Shown here piece after piece: positions 42,241-57,302 of a stretch of 64,000 nucleotides of DNA. Source of the DNA: Lucifuga dentata. Lineage: Eukaryota > Chordata > Actinopteri > Ophidiiformes > Bythitidae. Every line of letters starts with the position of its first letter. Position 1 is the stretch's first letter. The notes beneath the pieces were generated by a model, which saw only the letters and a list, made by a program, of their open reading frames with translations, searched no databases and was not told where the DNA came from. The stretch covers positions 181,494 through 245,493 of the forward strand of contig VXCM01000134.1 of NCBI GenBank assembly GCA_014773175.1, written 5' to 3'. A program made the position numbers and the translations under genes.

Positions 42241-42275
<35 letters not shown>

Positions 42276-42383
42276 TACACAGTCATTACAGTAACAGACA
42301 TTGATCAGGCAGACCTTCAGGGCCTCAGGGAGTGTCTGTAAATCAGAGTACTGATATTATCATCATTACCTACTCAGCTGTGC

Positions 42384-42420
<37 letters not shown>

Positions 42421-42585
42421 ACCTCAGGCAGCTTGATAACTTAAATAAAAACCTAAAATTGCCTGTTTAAAATAAATAAATAAATAAATAAAACTCAAAC
42501 TGTGCTGTTGCACCAGTACTTTCCTTGTTGACTCTATTTATTCCAGTCTACTCTTTAAATAAACTGTCTGGTGTGGGGGGTCTGN

Positions 42586-42631
<46 letters not shown>

Positions 42632-43617
42632 GTGTGGGGGTGTGTGTGGACGTGTGGCTCTCTTCCTGGCAGAGTGACTGTGATGGTAATTCAAACATGC
42701 AGGCAGCTGCTAAATGGCTGGTGACTGAACAACTCTCATTCTGTCATAGTCTCTTAATTCTCTTCATTCCCACTCCATCTTTCTCCTTCTCTTTCTCCCC
42801 AACGGCCAGTGTCACTCACATCCCATCCTTCTCCTTGTGCTCCCAGTCCCCGGGACTAATGGCTTTTGTTTGTAATTCAGGTGTGTGCACTGGCATATAC
42901 GATCAAAAATTCCAAATTTCCACCACAGTCCGAAAGGAGAGGGGCGGAGCTAGGGGCGGGGCTTAAGCTCTGGATGTTTTCCAAAAAGCCCTTAATCTTT
43001 TTTTTTAATAATGTGTTTTGAATTTTCTGTAGCATTTTTGAAATTATCCAAATTCAGAGCCAAGGTGGAACCACAGCGTTGTGATCGGATTGGTCGAACC
43101 GAAGGACAGAACGGACAGAATGCAACAAACAGCTCCGCTGTTAAGGATAAAGGTTTTCATTTAAAAAGATTTTTACCTTCATATACAAAAATATCACTTG
43201 TTAAGGATGGAACAGGTGTATCAAAAATTTATATTTAGCTTTCATAGATCTAAAATAGCTTTCTATCTACCACAGCTATTTGCTCTGGTAGATAGCAAAG
43301 CTACCTCCTGCCTGGATTTTCCAGTGGAGATCTGGGTTAAACCCTGGGCCTCCATGAACCCTAGATCTGCCCCTGGAGAGGAGAGGCGAAGAGAAGAGAA
43401 GAGAAGAGAAGAGAAGAGAAGAGAAGAGAAGAGAAGAGAAGAGAAGAGAAGAGAAAACAGACTGACAGTAGCATGAAGTTAAATGATTGATTGAAGCAGA
43501 GTACAAAGACAAGGTCTAAATCATTAGCAAAGCCATTATCGTTGACTGCAGCTTCTGTCATATAAATCACTTCTTAACTCACTGCTTTACACCACACTTA
43601 CTGTGTAAGCCATACAG

Positions 43618-43669
<52 letters not shown>

Positions 43670-43789
43670 AACTGCCTACGTGCCTGTCTGCACAGTATGC
43701 CCCTTCGTATGAGTATGCCTGTGTTGCCTACAAACTTTGTGTATTTTCATTGTCCTCGTGTGTATGCGTGCCTGTGTGAGCCTGTGTGT

Positions 43790-43826
<37 letters not shown>

Positions 43827-44139
43827 TGTGCATCCATGTCTGCGTAAACGTGGACATTTGAGTGTGGGCTAGGGTCTGTGTATTTGTGCATGACTATTAT
43901 GTGGCAATATTATTTGACAGCGGTGTGATGTGGGAAAGACGGGATGGACATACAGTACGGAAGTGGGATTTTAGAGATAAACTGACACAGATAGAAGGAA
44001 AAGAAGAATGAAGATGATACAGGCAGAGGTGGAGGCCATAAGTGACAAAGAGAAGAATAGCTGTACAGTGAAATAGGAGAAAAGGGAAGTAGAGGAAGGA
44101 AGGAAGGAACACAGAAAAAGAGAGGAGTCAGGCAGAGAA

Positions 44140-44179
<40 letters not shown>

Positions 44180-44337
44180 TATTTGGCTCACTGCATGTTT
44201 TCTCAAATGCTATGTTGAATAATGACTTGGCCTACGAAAGACTGGCATGCTGCAGAGGGCACAGGGTGAGGGGAAGAGAGGGCTGGAAAAGAGAGAGAGA
44301 GAGAGACAGAAGGGAGAGAGTGAGAGAGAGAGAGGGA

Positions 44338-44376
<39 letters not shown>

Positions 44377-44504
44377 ACATGGAGAGAGAAAGGGTGGAAC
44401 AAGGCAGGAGAAGGCACAAGAACAGATAAAACAAGATAGATGGGCTCCATCGGGCAGAAAGGAGAAGGTGGGAGGGTGAGGAGAAAGGGAGAGGAGGGAA
44501 AGAN

Positions 44505-44540
<36 letters not shown>

Positions 44541-44651
44541 GAAAGAGGAGAGGAGAGAAGAGAAAGAAGAGTAGAGGGAGAAGAGGTAGGTGTCAAGATG
44601 ATTTGAGCCTGCCCTCAACGGACCCTGACGCTGCACTTTTCTGTAAGCAGC

Positions 44652-44683
<32 letters not shown>

Positions 44684-44716
44684 NGGACCCTGACGCTGCA
44701 CTTTTCTGTAAGCAGC

Positions 44717-44752
<36 letters not shown>

Positions 44753-46406
44753 TGTCTGTCTGTGTGTGTAGACTCTTTCCAAACACTCCAAATAGAGATC
44801 TTGCATTCACAGCCAGAGCAGTGCAGTGATCTTAAGAAAATAATGTGAATTTTACAAGTAACTGCAGCCTTAAGAAATATGATTTAGCTGTAGTTATCTG
44901 TCACCATAATATTTGACCTCTAGACAATAATTATCATAAGGATGAAATTTACCAACACCAAAAATGTGTTTTCTGTGTACATGTATTATCTTTAATCTAA
45001 AATTATCCTACCTTTTCATGTGTTGTATCAATTTAGTATCACTTGTTGTCACTAATTTGCATTATGAAGATTAACATCAGTATTAAACTGTATTCTGCAA
45101 ATACAAAGCCATGCAAATTAAGCAGATTTATTCCTCAATAGCAAAAACAGTAGGGAAAAATTCAAGGAATACCACAGGAACATTTTCAGGAACTCAGGAA
45201 CATTAATTTGTTTTACACAGAGGAACCAGGACCCATTTTGCTGCTGGAACGAGGATTTGCTGGGTGGAGCTCACAAGAATGAACATCATTGATTGGTCAG
45301 GCACAAGCTTCTTCCAGCCTCCAAAACACCAACATCCAAATTTCTGTACTTTTAAAACTGTGCACTGATGAGGAGTTGCAAACTCTTCCTTTTAAGTAAG
45401 AAGATCCAGATCATAGTAATCGAAGCTGCTGTGACAGATGAAGGAGTCACTTTTGTTTAATTTCCATAATTTCCACAAACAGCGTTGAGAATGCAAGAAA
45501 CTCGCTGAAGGAACCGTGTAGGTCTGTTTGTGTAGAAGTTTATAATATTGCTCCAAACTTTAGGTCCTTCACAGGGTTTATGCTGCTGCTTTAATCCATG
45601 ATCTGATAATGACGAGAGTGAAAATGATTGTTGCAAATAACTAGATGGAGAAATGACATGAAATAAAACTATAAAAATCTTGTGCTCATTAGGGTAAAAA
45701 ATGGAGACTTACGATATTTTCAATTATAGCTCTCAGTGAAAAGAGGATGCAATAGTTTTACTATGGTTGAGAAATGCTATATTATACAGCACACACACAC
45801 ACACACACACACAAGCATGCAGACTCCTCTGCATACCCATCCATCATGTGATTTTGACATACTGTGACTTTTACAAGAAAACCCATGACAGGTATACATG
45901 CTAACACACACACACACAGCTGCTGAATGGCAACTGAAACTTCTTGCCAGTTACTGATGGGAAAAGGGAAGTCATGGTGAGTCATGATTGGCTGTGGCTA
46001 TAATTATCTTTTTTCCTTGTCATTCTGGCTGCTTGTCTGTAATTCTCTCTTTCCTTCCATCTTTCTGCTGCACTTAAATTGCTACATTAGTATTTACAAA
46101 AAATTTCCCTGAGTCTCTCTTTAATCGACTTTCCACTAGTGAACATCCACAGATGATAAATTATAATCAGGACTGTGATACGTATGACTGCTTCTGTATT
46201 GAGATTTCATATGATAAACTTAACTAGGACATGCAGATTCTGAGTGATAGTGTGTGTGTGTGTGTGTTTGTCCAGTGTATCCTTTTGTGAGTGGCAGTTG
46301 CAACTAAATCATGAGTGTTTCTTGTGTAAGAGAAGAGGAAGGAACCATATTGCCTATTCACAAGGCAGTCTTTGTCTAAAAGACAGACAACATCTTTGTC
46401 ACGATG

Positions 46407-46448
<42 letters not shown>

Positions 46449-46710
46449 TGTTGTCCGTAAACTCAAGATATTAACAGGATGCCCCAAAACAGTAAGCTTT
46501 ATATCCTTATATCTTTGAATCTTTATAACACAACGATCATGAACTTTAGACATGAAATATAACAATTAAAAAGTTAGAGTTTGCTGGTGTGTGTGCGTGC
46601 GTGTGTGCGTGCGTGTGTGTATGCACTTGGGGTTGGATGGGGTGTAAGAGTTGTTGCATGGTTGCCTGGTTACCATGTATTTTTGCTTTTGTCTCATACC
46701 CCAGGACACA

Positions 46711-46780
<70 letters not shown>

Positions 46781-46906
46781 ACACACACACAAACTTGCCC
46801 TCTGCTCCTTCTGCTTGGCCTCTTTGCCCCATGAACTGAACAGCTCAATTTCTGCCTACCCTTGCACACACACATGCACATACGCACGCACGCGCGCGCA
46901 CACACA

Positions 46907-46950
<44 letters not shown>

Positions 46951-47024
46951 NNNNNNNNNNNNNNNNNNNNNNNNNNNNNNNNNNNNNNNNNNNNNNNNNN
47001 NNNNNNNNNNNNNNNNNNNNNNNN

Positions 47025-47075
<51 letters not shown>

Positions 47076-49338
47076 ACACACTCCAGGCGTTGGGCCCCCA
47101 TAGACTTAAATAGCTCTGCGCTGTAGGAGACATGCTCAGTAAATAACAGCCTATTAAGCTTGAAATGTTACCACCAACACTGCAAATATCTCACTCTTAC
47201 TGACATGATTTGGACGATTACTTTTCAAATGTCATCTGTTATGACTGGAACCAACATGAACTTGAGTAAATGTTTAGTTCATACTGACAGCACTCATGTA
47301 TTTTCAATATAAGAGCCTATAAATACATGTATGTATACATACCATGTGTCTGCACTATAACAAATATATCTGTGGCTTATAATGGAAAGTTTAAGCTTTC
47401 CCTTTGGAAAAATCCTGAACTCTACACGCACATAAGAATGAGAAAAGGAGATAAAAAGGATGGAGGGGGGGGAAAGGTGCTTGAGAGGGGAAAAACAGAG
47501 AGAATGAGAGAGAGAGGCAAGAGAAAAGTTGACAAAAAGAGGGGCAACTAATGCATCGACTTGTTGTGAGGATAAGAACTGGAGAGTAAAAGTAAAAAAT
47601 GAGGAGAACACAGACAGACAGGAACGTATGTTTTTCATTTCCAAGGCAGAGTGAAACACGGCCACGCACAGCAGGCTTCACCCTCTGAGCCTTTCAACAA
47701 ACTGCTCGCCGGTGAAATATTGATGCTTTAATTCCAACAAAGGAAAGTCTGACTGATTCTGGTACATGTGAACGGGGAAATTCACCTATCTATAATTGAT
47801 ATTTGCTAAAATGTTAATAACTGGATAGGAAGGGAAAAATAAGAGCTGAGAGGATGAAAGTGGTTGTTTGTATGTGTGTATGTGTGAGTGTGTGTTCTAA
47901 TGTATCTACCCTTGCACACACACATGCACATACGCACGCACACATGAGTGAGTGTGTATGAGTGAGTGAGTGTTCTAATAATCTACAATCTCCTTTACAC
48001 TTATACCTTTAACATTTCTCCTAGAATAGTCATTTTCCAATTTCAAAATCTGTCTGATTTCCAGATGTTTTCTTGGAAAATGGCTCCTACAATAATTGCA
48101 GAATGAAGTACAGGCAGCCTCCGGGTTATGAACGAGTTCTGTTCCCATGGCTGTTTGTAAGTTGGATTCATTCGTAAATCGGAACAGTTACGTAAGGTGC
48201 GTATCTAGCATATATATTTTACCTTTCTATGCATAAGAACAATTAAAGAAACACTTCCAGAAAACCTAAAACATCATAAACATAATAATACAGTACAGTA
48301 ATAATAATAATAATTATGCAGCAGTGCACTGCTGATGACATGCAATGTTTTGACGTGCGTCGAAAAAGTAGTGCGCCGTTCATTATTACGAATCATTGTA
48401 TGTAGCTTGAATTTTTAATTAATAGACTTTATGGTGGTCGGTTCATAAGTACGGGTTGTTTACAAGTCGGACGTGGGGACTGCCTGTATACATCCCAAGG
48501 TCTCTTCTGATTGGTTTGATCAGTGACCATTAAGGAATGATAACTTTTCGTGTGGGTTCACCAGAGAATCTTCAAGGTTTTACAAATGCTACACTGTAAA
48601 ATGTGACAAGTTGATCTTACTTAAAAAATGTAGGAAACCGATTGCCTTGAAAAAGGTAAGTAAATATAACTATTAGTTTTAAGTTATGTNAATGTAGGAA
48701 ACCGATTGCCTTGAAAAAGGTAAGTAAATATAACTATTAGTTTTAAGTTATGTTTATTTTATGTGTGCTTGAACTTAAAACTAATAGTTATATTTACTTA
48801 CCTTTTTCAAGGCAATCGTTTTCCTACATTTTTTAAGTAAGATCAACTTGTCACATTTTACAGTGTAGCAATGGAGATCACAATTCCCATTTATTTCACA
48901 AAGTTGTGATAGTGAAATATGACAAAGAATCTAAGTTTGAGCAATGTTAATCTGCCTGATTGCCTCCCTTTCCTTTCCGTCTTTAAGCTTAAGCCTCTCT
49001 GTCTCTCTCTGTCCATCTTTCTGCCAGCCTTACATTAATTCACAGCATCTCTGTCCTCTGTTTGCCATTATGTCTTTTTGCTGTTTTCCCGCTTCCTGTT
49101 TGCCTGCCTTTCCTTCTCTCTCACCAAGCAAATCTGTGAACAAATGATGGACCAACATCAAATCCTCTAATCTGGGCTAATTCTCTCAAAGTGTGAAAAA
49201 CATCCTGGAACTGTAAATGTGTCGTAATTAGACTTTGTTAATGAGAGAAAAGGGACAAAGGGAAGTCCCGTAGTGATAATTATGGGAATGCTATAGCCAG
49301 TGAAACAGGAGGAGAGTGGGCTGAAGTTCACAAAATCC

Positions 49339-49380
<42 letters not shown>

Positions 49381-50152
49381 GGAGAGAGGGAGAGAGGGAG
49401 AGAAGAAACTAAAACTGAAGCTGAAGAATTCCTCTAAAATTCTAAACTCTCATTTCCCATCTTTCTAAACCCCACAATCTGCTGAACTCCATGTCTCTAT
49501 TAGTATTTTTTTCCTTACCACTGCACTTCCCTTCTTCCTTCTCCCTTTATTTTCCCACCCCACTTCCTTAAAAAAAAAACATATATTCCATCACCCATTC
49601 ATCCATGCTCCTGCTCATACCTGCAGTCCAGTTTCTCTATCTCAAAGTGCGGGTTGAAGTTGAGAACGATGCGTTGTGAGGGCTCGGGGGCAGTGATGAC
49701 CCAGCGGCAGTTCTGGTGAGGAGGGTACTCCAGCGGGTAGCCGGGTGTGGTGATATAGCCGGCATCACTGGCATCTAAAACGCTTCCACATGGCTCAGGA
49801 GCTGTGGGGAAAGAGTAGAGGAAAGCAATATTAGAAAAGTTAAAAGTAGAATAAAGCAGGGTCAATAGTGTCAACTTACCATGACTGACCTGGGATATGC
49901 ATTTTGTACACACTCGCTGATTGATTTAATACATACTTATGAATTAGAAGTGATTTTACATGGAAACGCTACTTATTTCAGATCAATATTTTGTAGAAAA
50001 AATGCAGATATGTGTTGCGTTTACTGACACAGGATATGAGAAAGAAAGAAGAAGTGTGTCTGCATCCCTGTGTGTGTATGTGTGTGTGGTGTCAGGGGTC
50101 AATTTAGCATCATGTCATACAAAGACTCCATTCTGACCCCGGAAGACAGACA

Positions 50153-50207
<55 letters not shown>

Positions 50208-53200
50208 TGAATAAGCCCTTCAGATGCCAGAGATGCTGTCACAGAGCAGATCCACTCGTCAGCAGTCATAAGTCAGTGTCGTGTCATAACAATGCCACTC
50301 ATTTAGTATCACATATGTAGCCTGACATAGACGGGTGACCCGTGTACATCAGTGACACCCAACAACATAACACATCTGCTACACACAGCTCTCCTGTATG
50401 GCTTCTATTGTATGCCAGTCTGACTGTCCCATTTGATATGTGGAAGCTATATAGTGGAGCGAGAGCTGAACTTCTTTATTGTCTGTAAAGCTTAAGTTAA
50501 ACTATGATGATGGACATGTTATAAGTATCTTTGTTAAGTCAGTACATACAAAAGAGTCCATACCTCCACCAACAGCCCTCTGATTCCTATTAGTTTCTAG
50601 GCTTATTTGTAGAAATAAATGTGATCATAAATGTGATCCTTCTCCAGGTGTGGTGTATATTATCAGCCAGATCTGGATGAATATCTGGATCTGGACTAAA
50701 CTGCACCTGTTGCTTGTCCATCATTGTCTCATGCCTGATTTTTTTTTTCCATCCAAATTTGTGTCNTGCACCTGTTGCTTGTCCATCATTGTCTCATGCC
50801 TGATTTTTTTTTTCCATCCAAATTTGTGTCTTCATTTTTGAGATCTAGATAAAAAAAAGTCATCAAATGGCCTATCTTGCAAGAATCAAATATATATATA
50901 TATATATATATATGTCTGGTTCAGCTTCAAAATGTAATCCAACTCTCCCTTAACTCTATAAAATCAAAATCTATTTGTCAGTTTTAAGATATCCTGCTAA
51001 CAAATAGCAGACAGATGGACATAACTTCCTTGGCAGAGATAATAGCACAAACTGTCAGAAATGCCGCTGAAAACATGCTGAAAGATGAATTATTTTAGAT
51101 GAGTTTACACATCTACTTTTCATTGAAAAGGGAAACTAAGCCATGTTTTGAGCCTCATAAAAGACAAAAAGGGATATTTTTAAAATACACAAATGGAATT
51201 TAAGGAACTAATCTATCTAAGGAATCATTTCAGCATGCAAGGCTAATATCTTAATAAAACACACTTGCATTGAAGCTGATTTTTTAATTTTCAACAAATG
51301 TTTCTGGGCGATGGTGGACCAGATTGAGATAATAACACAGCCTCTGAGGATGTTAGCTCCATTGTAAAGTCCTTAAATAAGTGCAGGTTTATGACAGAAA
51401 AAGAAAACAAATTTAAGGAACTTCCTTGACGATCTCTATTCTTCGAGCTCTATGACCCAATCTGCCTCATGAAGAAGTGTGTAAATTTGTCTAAAAGAGT
51501 TCTGTAAGTCTTCAGTCTGTACCACCATCTCTCCGCTGTGCTGTCAAGTTTTATTTATTGCTACCGTGTTGAGTTTGGTGACATAGCCAAGTCAAACTAC
51601 TCAGCAGAATACATGTTTTAACTCTATAAATAGAACAGCTACTGTAAACAAACTCTGAACAGGGCCAGACATGCAAACGTGCACAGACGCACACGACATT
51701 AACACTTTATCAGCCGCTCTCCCGAAAACAAACCCACACACAGCGAGAAAAAGTCACACAAACACACTCACACACAACAAATTAGTGAACACGAGTTCTG
51801 CAGTAACGACAAAAGTCTCACTTTTTAAAAAATGTATACACACGTACGTGCACGCACAACTGACACTCTTACACACAAACACACACCACAGGCTCCCCAC
51901 AAAGAGTAAACTGAATCTATGATTAGACTCAGCGAGAGATGATGAAAGTGAAGGTCAAATCTCAGCCAAAAACCAACACACACACACAAAGTGATTGACA
52001 ATTTGGCATCTATATCTGCTCTCTACCTCACACTGTCTGCAAACAATTACTGATCACCTCCCTCTATTTATCTCACTGTATCTCTCTCTCTCTCCCTTCC
52101 TTTCTCCCTCATGCTTTGGGCCAACTACTCCTGCCCATCTCCTATCTGTTTCCAATCTCCCTGGTGACATGCAGGAATACAGGAGTAGAGTTACAAGCTG
52201 CATGTAATGCAGCCAGCTCCATTTCATCTCTACAGCACCTGGATTAGTGTTTAACCACTCAGGAATCTCACAGCAGCATCAGCTAAACACCACTTATAGC
52301 ACCCTGGTTAGCTAGCTGTATGTTAGGAAAACTCTGGGATCGCTGCGAAAGGGCCAAATAATCTAAGAGTGTTGGAGAAATCTGATTGTTTAACAACTCA
52401 TTACTTGGGACTTTCAATGTGTTGTTGGTTGTGAGATGAATATGATTATGCCTCATTCAGTCACAGGAAGAGACTCTGGCAAAGCTAATGAAGTCAAAAG
52501 ACAACAGGCACTTCTTTAACCAAGCAGCTCGTATCTCTACAGAGGCTGGACATCAAACGGCCAGGTCTACCTTCACCTTAACAGATACACTTCTGTCGAA
52601 GTTGCTACCAATGCTAACACACTTAAATGTTATGTCTGCTAGGGGGCAATATATAGTCAGAACCTTAAATTATCCCTGGTCTGCACCGCAACACTTTAAA
52701 GGACCATATCAGCTGTGCATGTTTGAGCCTAATATATTCAATTTTCATACATGTTACATTACTGACAATCTTTTCCCAAAGGATNCATGTTTGAGCCTAA
52801 TATATTCAATTTTCATACATGTTACATTACTGACAATCTTTTCCCAAAGGATAAAACCGTATTTCAGCTTTCCTGACATTTTGCGAAATCTCTTAATCTT
52901 TCAAAATCAAATATTCAAGAGATACACCCACATTAAAAATCAATGTTTCGCCTGCTAATAGTTACACAGCCTTGTGAAGTCAAGGTCATTTAAATTTTTC
53001 AACAAATACAGGTCTTCTTTTGGGACTATATTCCCTGGTGAAGACAAACATTCACTTTGCACTTTTTATTGCACTTAAACACTAAAATTACGTAACGTCT
53101 AAAAAAAAACTGAATATGTCTTGTTGGCGATGATTGATTACCTATCCCAAGAACGTTTCCAGTATCAACAAGTTGATTTTAATAGCATACCAGAATGAAA

Positions 53201-54106
53201 TGAAGCCAGTGGCGGTCTGGAAGGTAGGAAAAACATTTTTTAATTCACTGTTCCAGTGGTATGCTTTAGGAAATGATTGTCAGTAACGTTACATGTATGA
53301 AAATTGAATGTATTCGGCACAAACATGCACGACCGCCCGTACAGTCCTTTACAAATAATTTCCAACTTAAGGCTGGTTTATGCTTAACATGGATGTGGAC
53401 ACGGCAATGTGTCTGCACAGAAAATGTGGCAGAACGGCCAGCGTGGAAGCAGCATAACCAGCAGGCCTTAATCAGTGAAAACAAAGACGCAGATAATTGA
53501 GGTGATCTATATTTTACCAAAAAGACAGAGCAACAGAGACAACAACAGAGATGGTATGTGAGGCCATTAAACTCATACCGCTGTGGTTGATCACAAATGT
53601 GTTCTGCAGTATTTTTTCCACTCCATCATGGTGGACACAGTTACCTCATTGCAGCAATTCCACAAACGATGACCTCTCTGACATAGTCTCAACAAAAGTT
53701 TTCCTTTTGTTGAGACTTTTTTTTTAAACTTTTTTTTTTACTACATTTGATTGCACAGGGTATGTATTGTGATGTCTACCCCATGAACATCAATTTATAG
53801 CATTCTATTATTATCTTTGGAGCATCTTTTGTGTTCATTGCTGTAATGTTGGGTTTTCTGGGGATTAAGTTTTACTAATCTGTGTCTTTAAGTAGCATTT
53901 TTTTTTCTTTCAGCCATGTTTTCTACTGCTGCTCATGTTTCCGTCTGAACAAACTTCCTCTCCTCTCCTCTCACCTCTGGCTTACAGCCGATACAGACGT
54001 CATCACCTCCAAGAGTCTGATGAATAAGGCCGGTGTGATAGAGAGGCAGATGCTGTGTGTGTGTGAAGTGTTACGTCTGTTCTGCTTTAAGGCTCTATCA
54101 ATCTCT

Positions 54107-54171
<65 letters not shown>

Positions 54172-57100
54172 GTCATTCAATGATCTCACTTCCAAACAGG
54201 GCAGGAGGTGACAAAGTGTACAGTGATGAGTACACAAGTGACATCATTTTCTCTTTTGGGTGTGTATGTGTGTGTGTGTGTGTGTGGTCCCACCAAAAGA
54301 ATATCAATTGAATTTCATATTTGCTCATTCATTTGGAGTGTGCACGCAAACACATAACAGACCTTTACAGAGTCATCAGTCATCGTAACGCAGAGCTCCT
54401 ACAGTTCTGTGCATGTACGAAGATGGAATGAAACACTCTCCTTTAGGGAAGGACAGAGAGAGCGAGAAATTAATTTCTGTCCGTTTCCTGTATCTATCTC
54501 TTCATTTGAGGTACCGGCCACCATCATCTTTGACGATTCTCAACTGACAGAATGAAGATACACACAAACACAAGCCGCTGAACACCATTTGTAATCTCTC
54601 TGGCTGAAACATTTCTGTATTCAGCCCACACACACGACAGCAGCAGTAAACGGTGCTAAACAGTCAAGTAGGGATATAAGACAGGTCACTGCATTATTTA
54701 TGTCTCTGCCACATTCAGCATCGCATCCTAATAACACCTATTCAGCACTTTTCCCTATTCACACACTGCCCAGATACACACAGATGCACCCTCACACAAA
54801 AATACTGAAATGCATGCATAGCAACAGATACACAGACACACACAAAAACTAATGCACAAAGAAACACGCACACGCTCCTGCATGAAGCTGCTTTGAAAGA
54901 TTGAACTAAATCCTTGTTTGATGGCCCCAAATGCAAATTCTCTGACCTTGTTTCTAAACTCACTTACAGATTCATTTTCTCTGTGAACAGCGAGTCTGAT
55001 TTGACTCTAAAGAGACACTTTTCAGCCTGTCGCGATCGATTTGCTATTCTGTGAGAACTTTGCTAATGTGTTGGACCAGAGTCCGCATTAATTTCCGTTG
55101 GCCAAGGCCCATAATGAAAGCAATACTCTGTTGGTGACTGTGTGCGAGAGAGAGAAAGTGAGAAAGTGTGTGTTACCGAGCTAATCAGAGAACTTGTTAA
55201 GAGAGAAGCTGTTGTTTGGCAGATCAACTTATTATCCAGCATTACCACCAAATACACTTAGTGCATTTGTTGCTCATTAATGTGTCCTTGTGGAAAATAG
55301 GTTAGTGCATCAACATGCTCTGAGCATCTGATGCCACATACTGCAAGGTCATAATGTCTGAACTTATCAGCAACCCAGGAAAGAAATGGTTTATTCTTTA
55401 ATTTGAATTTTTATCATTTACAAAGGCGTTTTTCAGCATGATAGTTTAGTTCCAGCATTATTCACAAAATGCCTGAAACATTCAGTGGGAAAATAGTCAA
55501 ATTTTCACTTTGAAGTGATTATGAGAGTCGTGGAAAACCGAAAATACAGACTGAAATGGATTTTTTCATGAAATGGACTTTTTTGGATCAAACGCAACAA
55601 CTGAACCTGGAAAACTTCAGGAATAGGGAGAAAGAGAGAGAGAGGGAGAGAGGGAGAGAGAGAGAGCGAGAGAGAGAAAGGAAGGAATAGAGCATGAGGC
55701 AGAGGAGAAAGAAAAAGAGAGTAATGCCAGAACATCTGTCTCTCATCATCTGAAAGGAGAAAGCCAACATCTCAGTAAAGCTCACTGTAAAGAAACTTCA
55801 GCACACAAACACAGACACACTACCAGGTGGGGTTGTGCATTTCTCCAGGTGCCCTGCATTAATCCACAGTGGGACAAACTACAGAGAGAAAGAGTGTGTG
55901 TGCATATGCGTGTGTATGTGCGTGTGTGTGAATAGAGAGTTGGTGAAGGATTACAAAAGATCTGAGAGACAGAAAGTGACACGTAAATGGAAAGATGATA
56001 GACAAAGGGCAACAAGAGATGAGCGTGTGCGAGTGTGTGATAAAGAAAAACTTGCGTAAGAACAACTGTCTCCCTTTATATCTTAACACAGGAGTAAATA
56101 CAGACAGAAAAGAGAAACGTGGGAACGATGCCAAGGATACAAAGGAAAAGGAGGAAGATTGGTGACAGCAGGTGGAAGCTAAAATGAAAGAGTACAGTAG
56201 AAGAGAGGAAGGAGGGACAGAGCAGAAAAAGAGAATATATGCAGTAAGAGGAGGAGAAACAGATACAAGCGTAATATGACAGAGGTTGCATGATTTTCAG
56301 TGGAAATAATACAGCTTACTATACTTGAACTATATCCAAAACATCCAGTGTTAACCTCAATATAAGATTTTAGTTTAAAAGCTATGTTAAAATAATAATT
56401 TTAGTTGCATGGTATCCTTTAGTCTAAAAAGTGGTGATTATATTGATGATTTTTGAGTCTGTTCTCATAACAGAACAGAAAAGTTGATCGATGGGCTGCT
56501 TTCCCAGAGATCTGTTAGATTTCTTTAAGTAAAAGTAGAAAAAAGTTTTTTCTTTCAGCGGCTTTATTCTCTTCCAGGTGGAGAGAACACGGATTAGAGA
56601 AACACAGAGTGACAGATTCAGAGAAATCAGTGGAAAGTAAAGAACAACGAGTGGATGAAATCTTAAAGAGATTTCCCACCATGGCGGAGCGGGGTGTAAA
56701 GAAGGTGAGAGGGTTCCTTAATCGGAGCGAGGGAAAACACTGACAGATGGAGGTGTGGAGAAAGAGACAGAATGCGCTATTAAAGGAGAGGTGAAGTGCC
56801 ATGAAAAGGAGAAAACAACAAGATGATTCAGCGTGAAGGGAGAGAGAGAAAGAGGAAAACAACCTGTGGCCTTGCACGGCACTGCTCTAGAGGGACTGCA
56901 GAGGACACAGAAAGCTTAGTGTGTGCACACACATACACGCATGCACATATGCATGCACGCACGTTTGGTAAGGACTTTAAAAGAAGTGAGGACAAGCAAA
57001 ATGGCATCGTTTTGGCTCATTATGGAAGCTTTCTGTGATTTTTCCATGCTTCTTAGAACACACACACACACTCTTCATCCGCTCTAATTACTCCAGTCAT

Positions 57101-57251
57101 TACCACTGACCAATGAAGACACCAGAAAATAACAGTTTAGTAATGACATGATAACTGTAATTAGAACATCCTGTTAGACTTACTAATTGTCCTTCCCTTT
57201 TTACAGACAAAAGAGAGAGAGCAGGAGATGGTAAAATGAGGAATTGGGGGN

Positions 57252-57302
<51 letters not shown>

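Larger units (their letters stand above)
32524..49620 (-). other. nrp2: nrp2 intron 2 (17.1 kb)
   Basis: Largest intron, splitting CUB1 at Arg86. It holds three TTAA-element copies (35.3, 36.8, 39.5 kb), a LINE reverse-transcriptase fragment (35.9-36.2 kb), a hAT remnant (40.7-41.5 kb), a TA-flanked MITE (48.1-48.5 kb), a foldback MITE (48.6-48.9 kb), GA/CA-rich microsatellite blocks at 42-47 kb and the only large N gap. No coding exon is seen. Confidence 0.9.

Noticed and set aside
42930..42962. Two GGGGCGG-type GC boxes
   Set aside because: They sit in the middle of intron 2 with no CpG enrichment around them or start-site evidence; likely incidental or part of a repeat.
46545..47133. Long open frames of alternating Val-Cys or His-Thr on both strands
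   Set aside because: They are translations of CA/TG microsatellites and of the N gap; the same artefact occurs at every dinucleotide run in the window.
52488..52958. 156-codon plus-strand ORF
   Set aside because: It is created by the 67-bp assembly duplication and the TTAA element; no coding signal.
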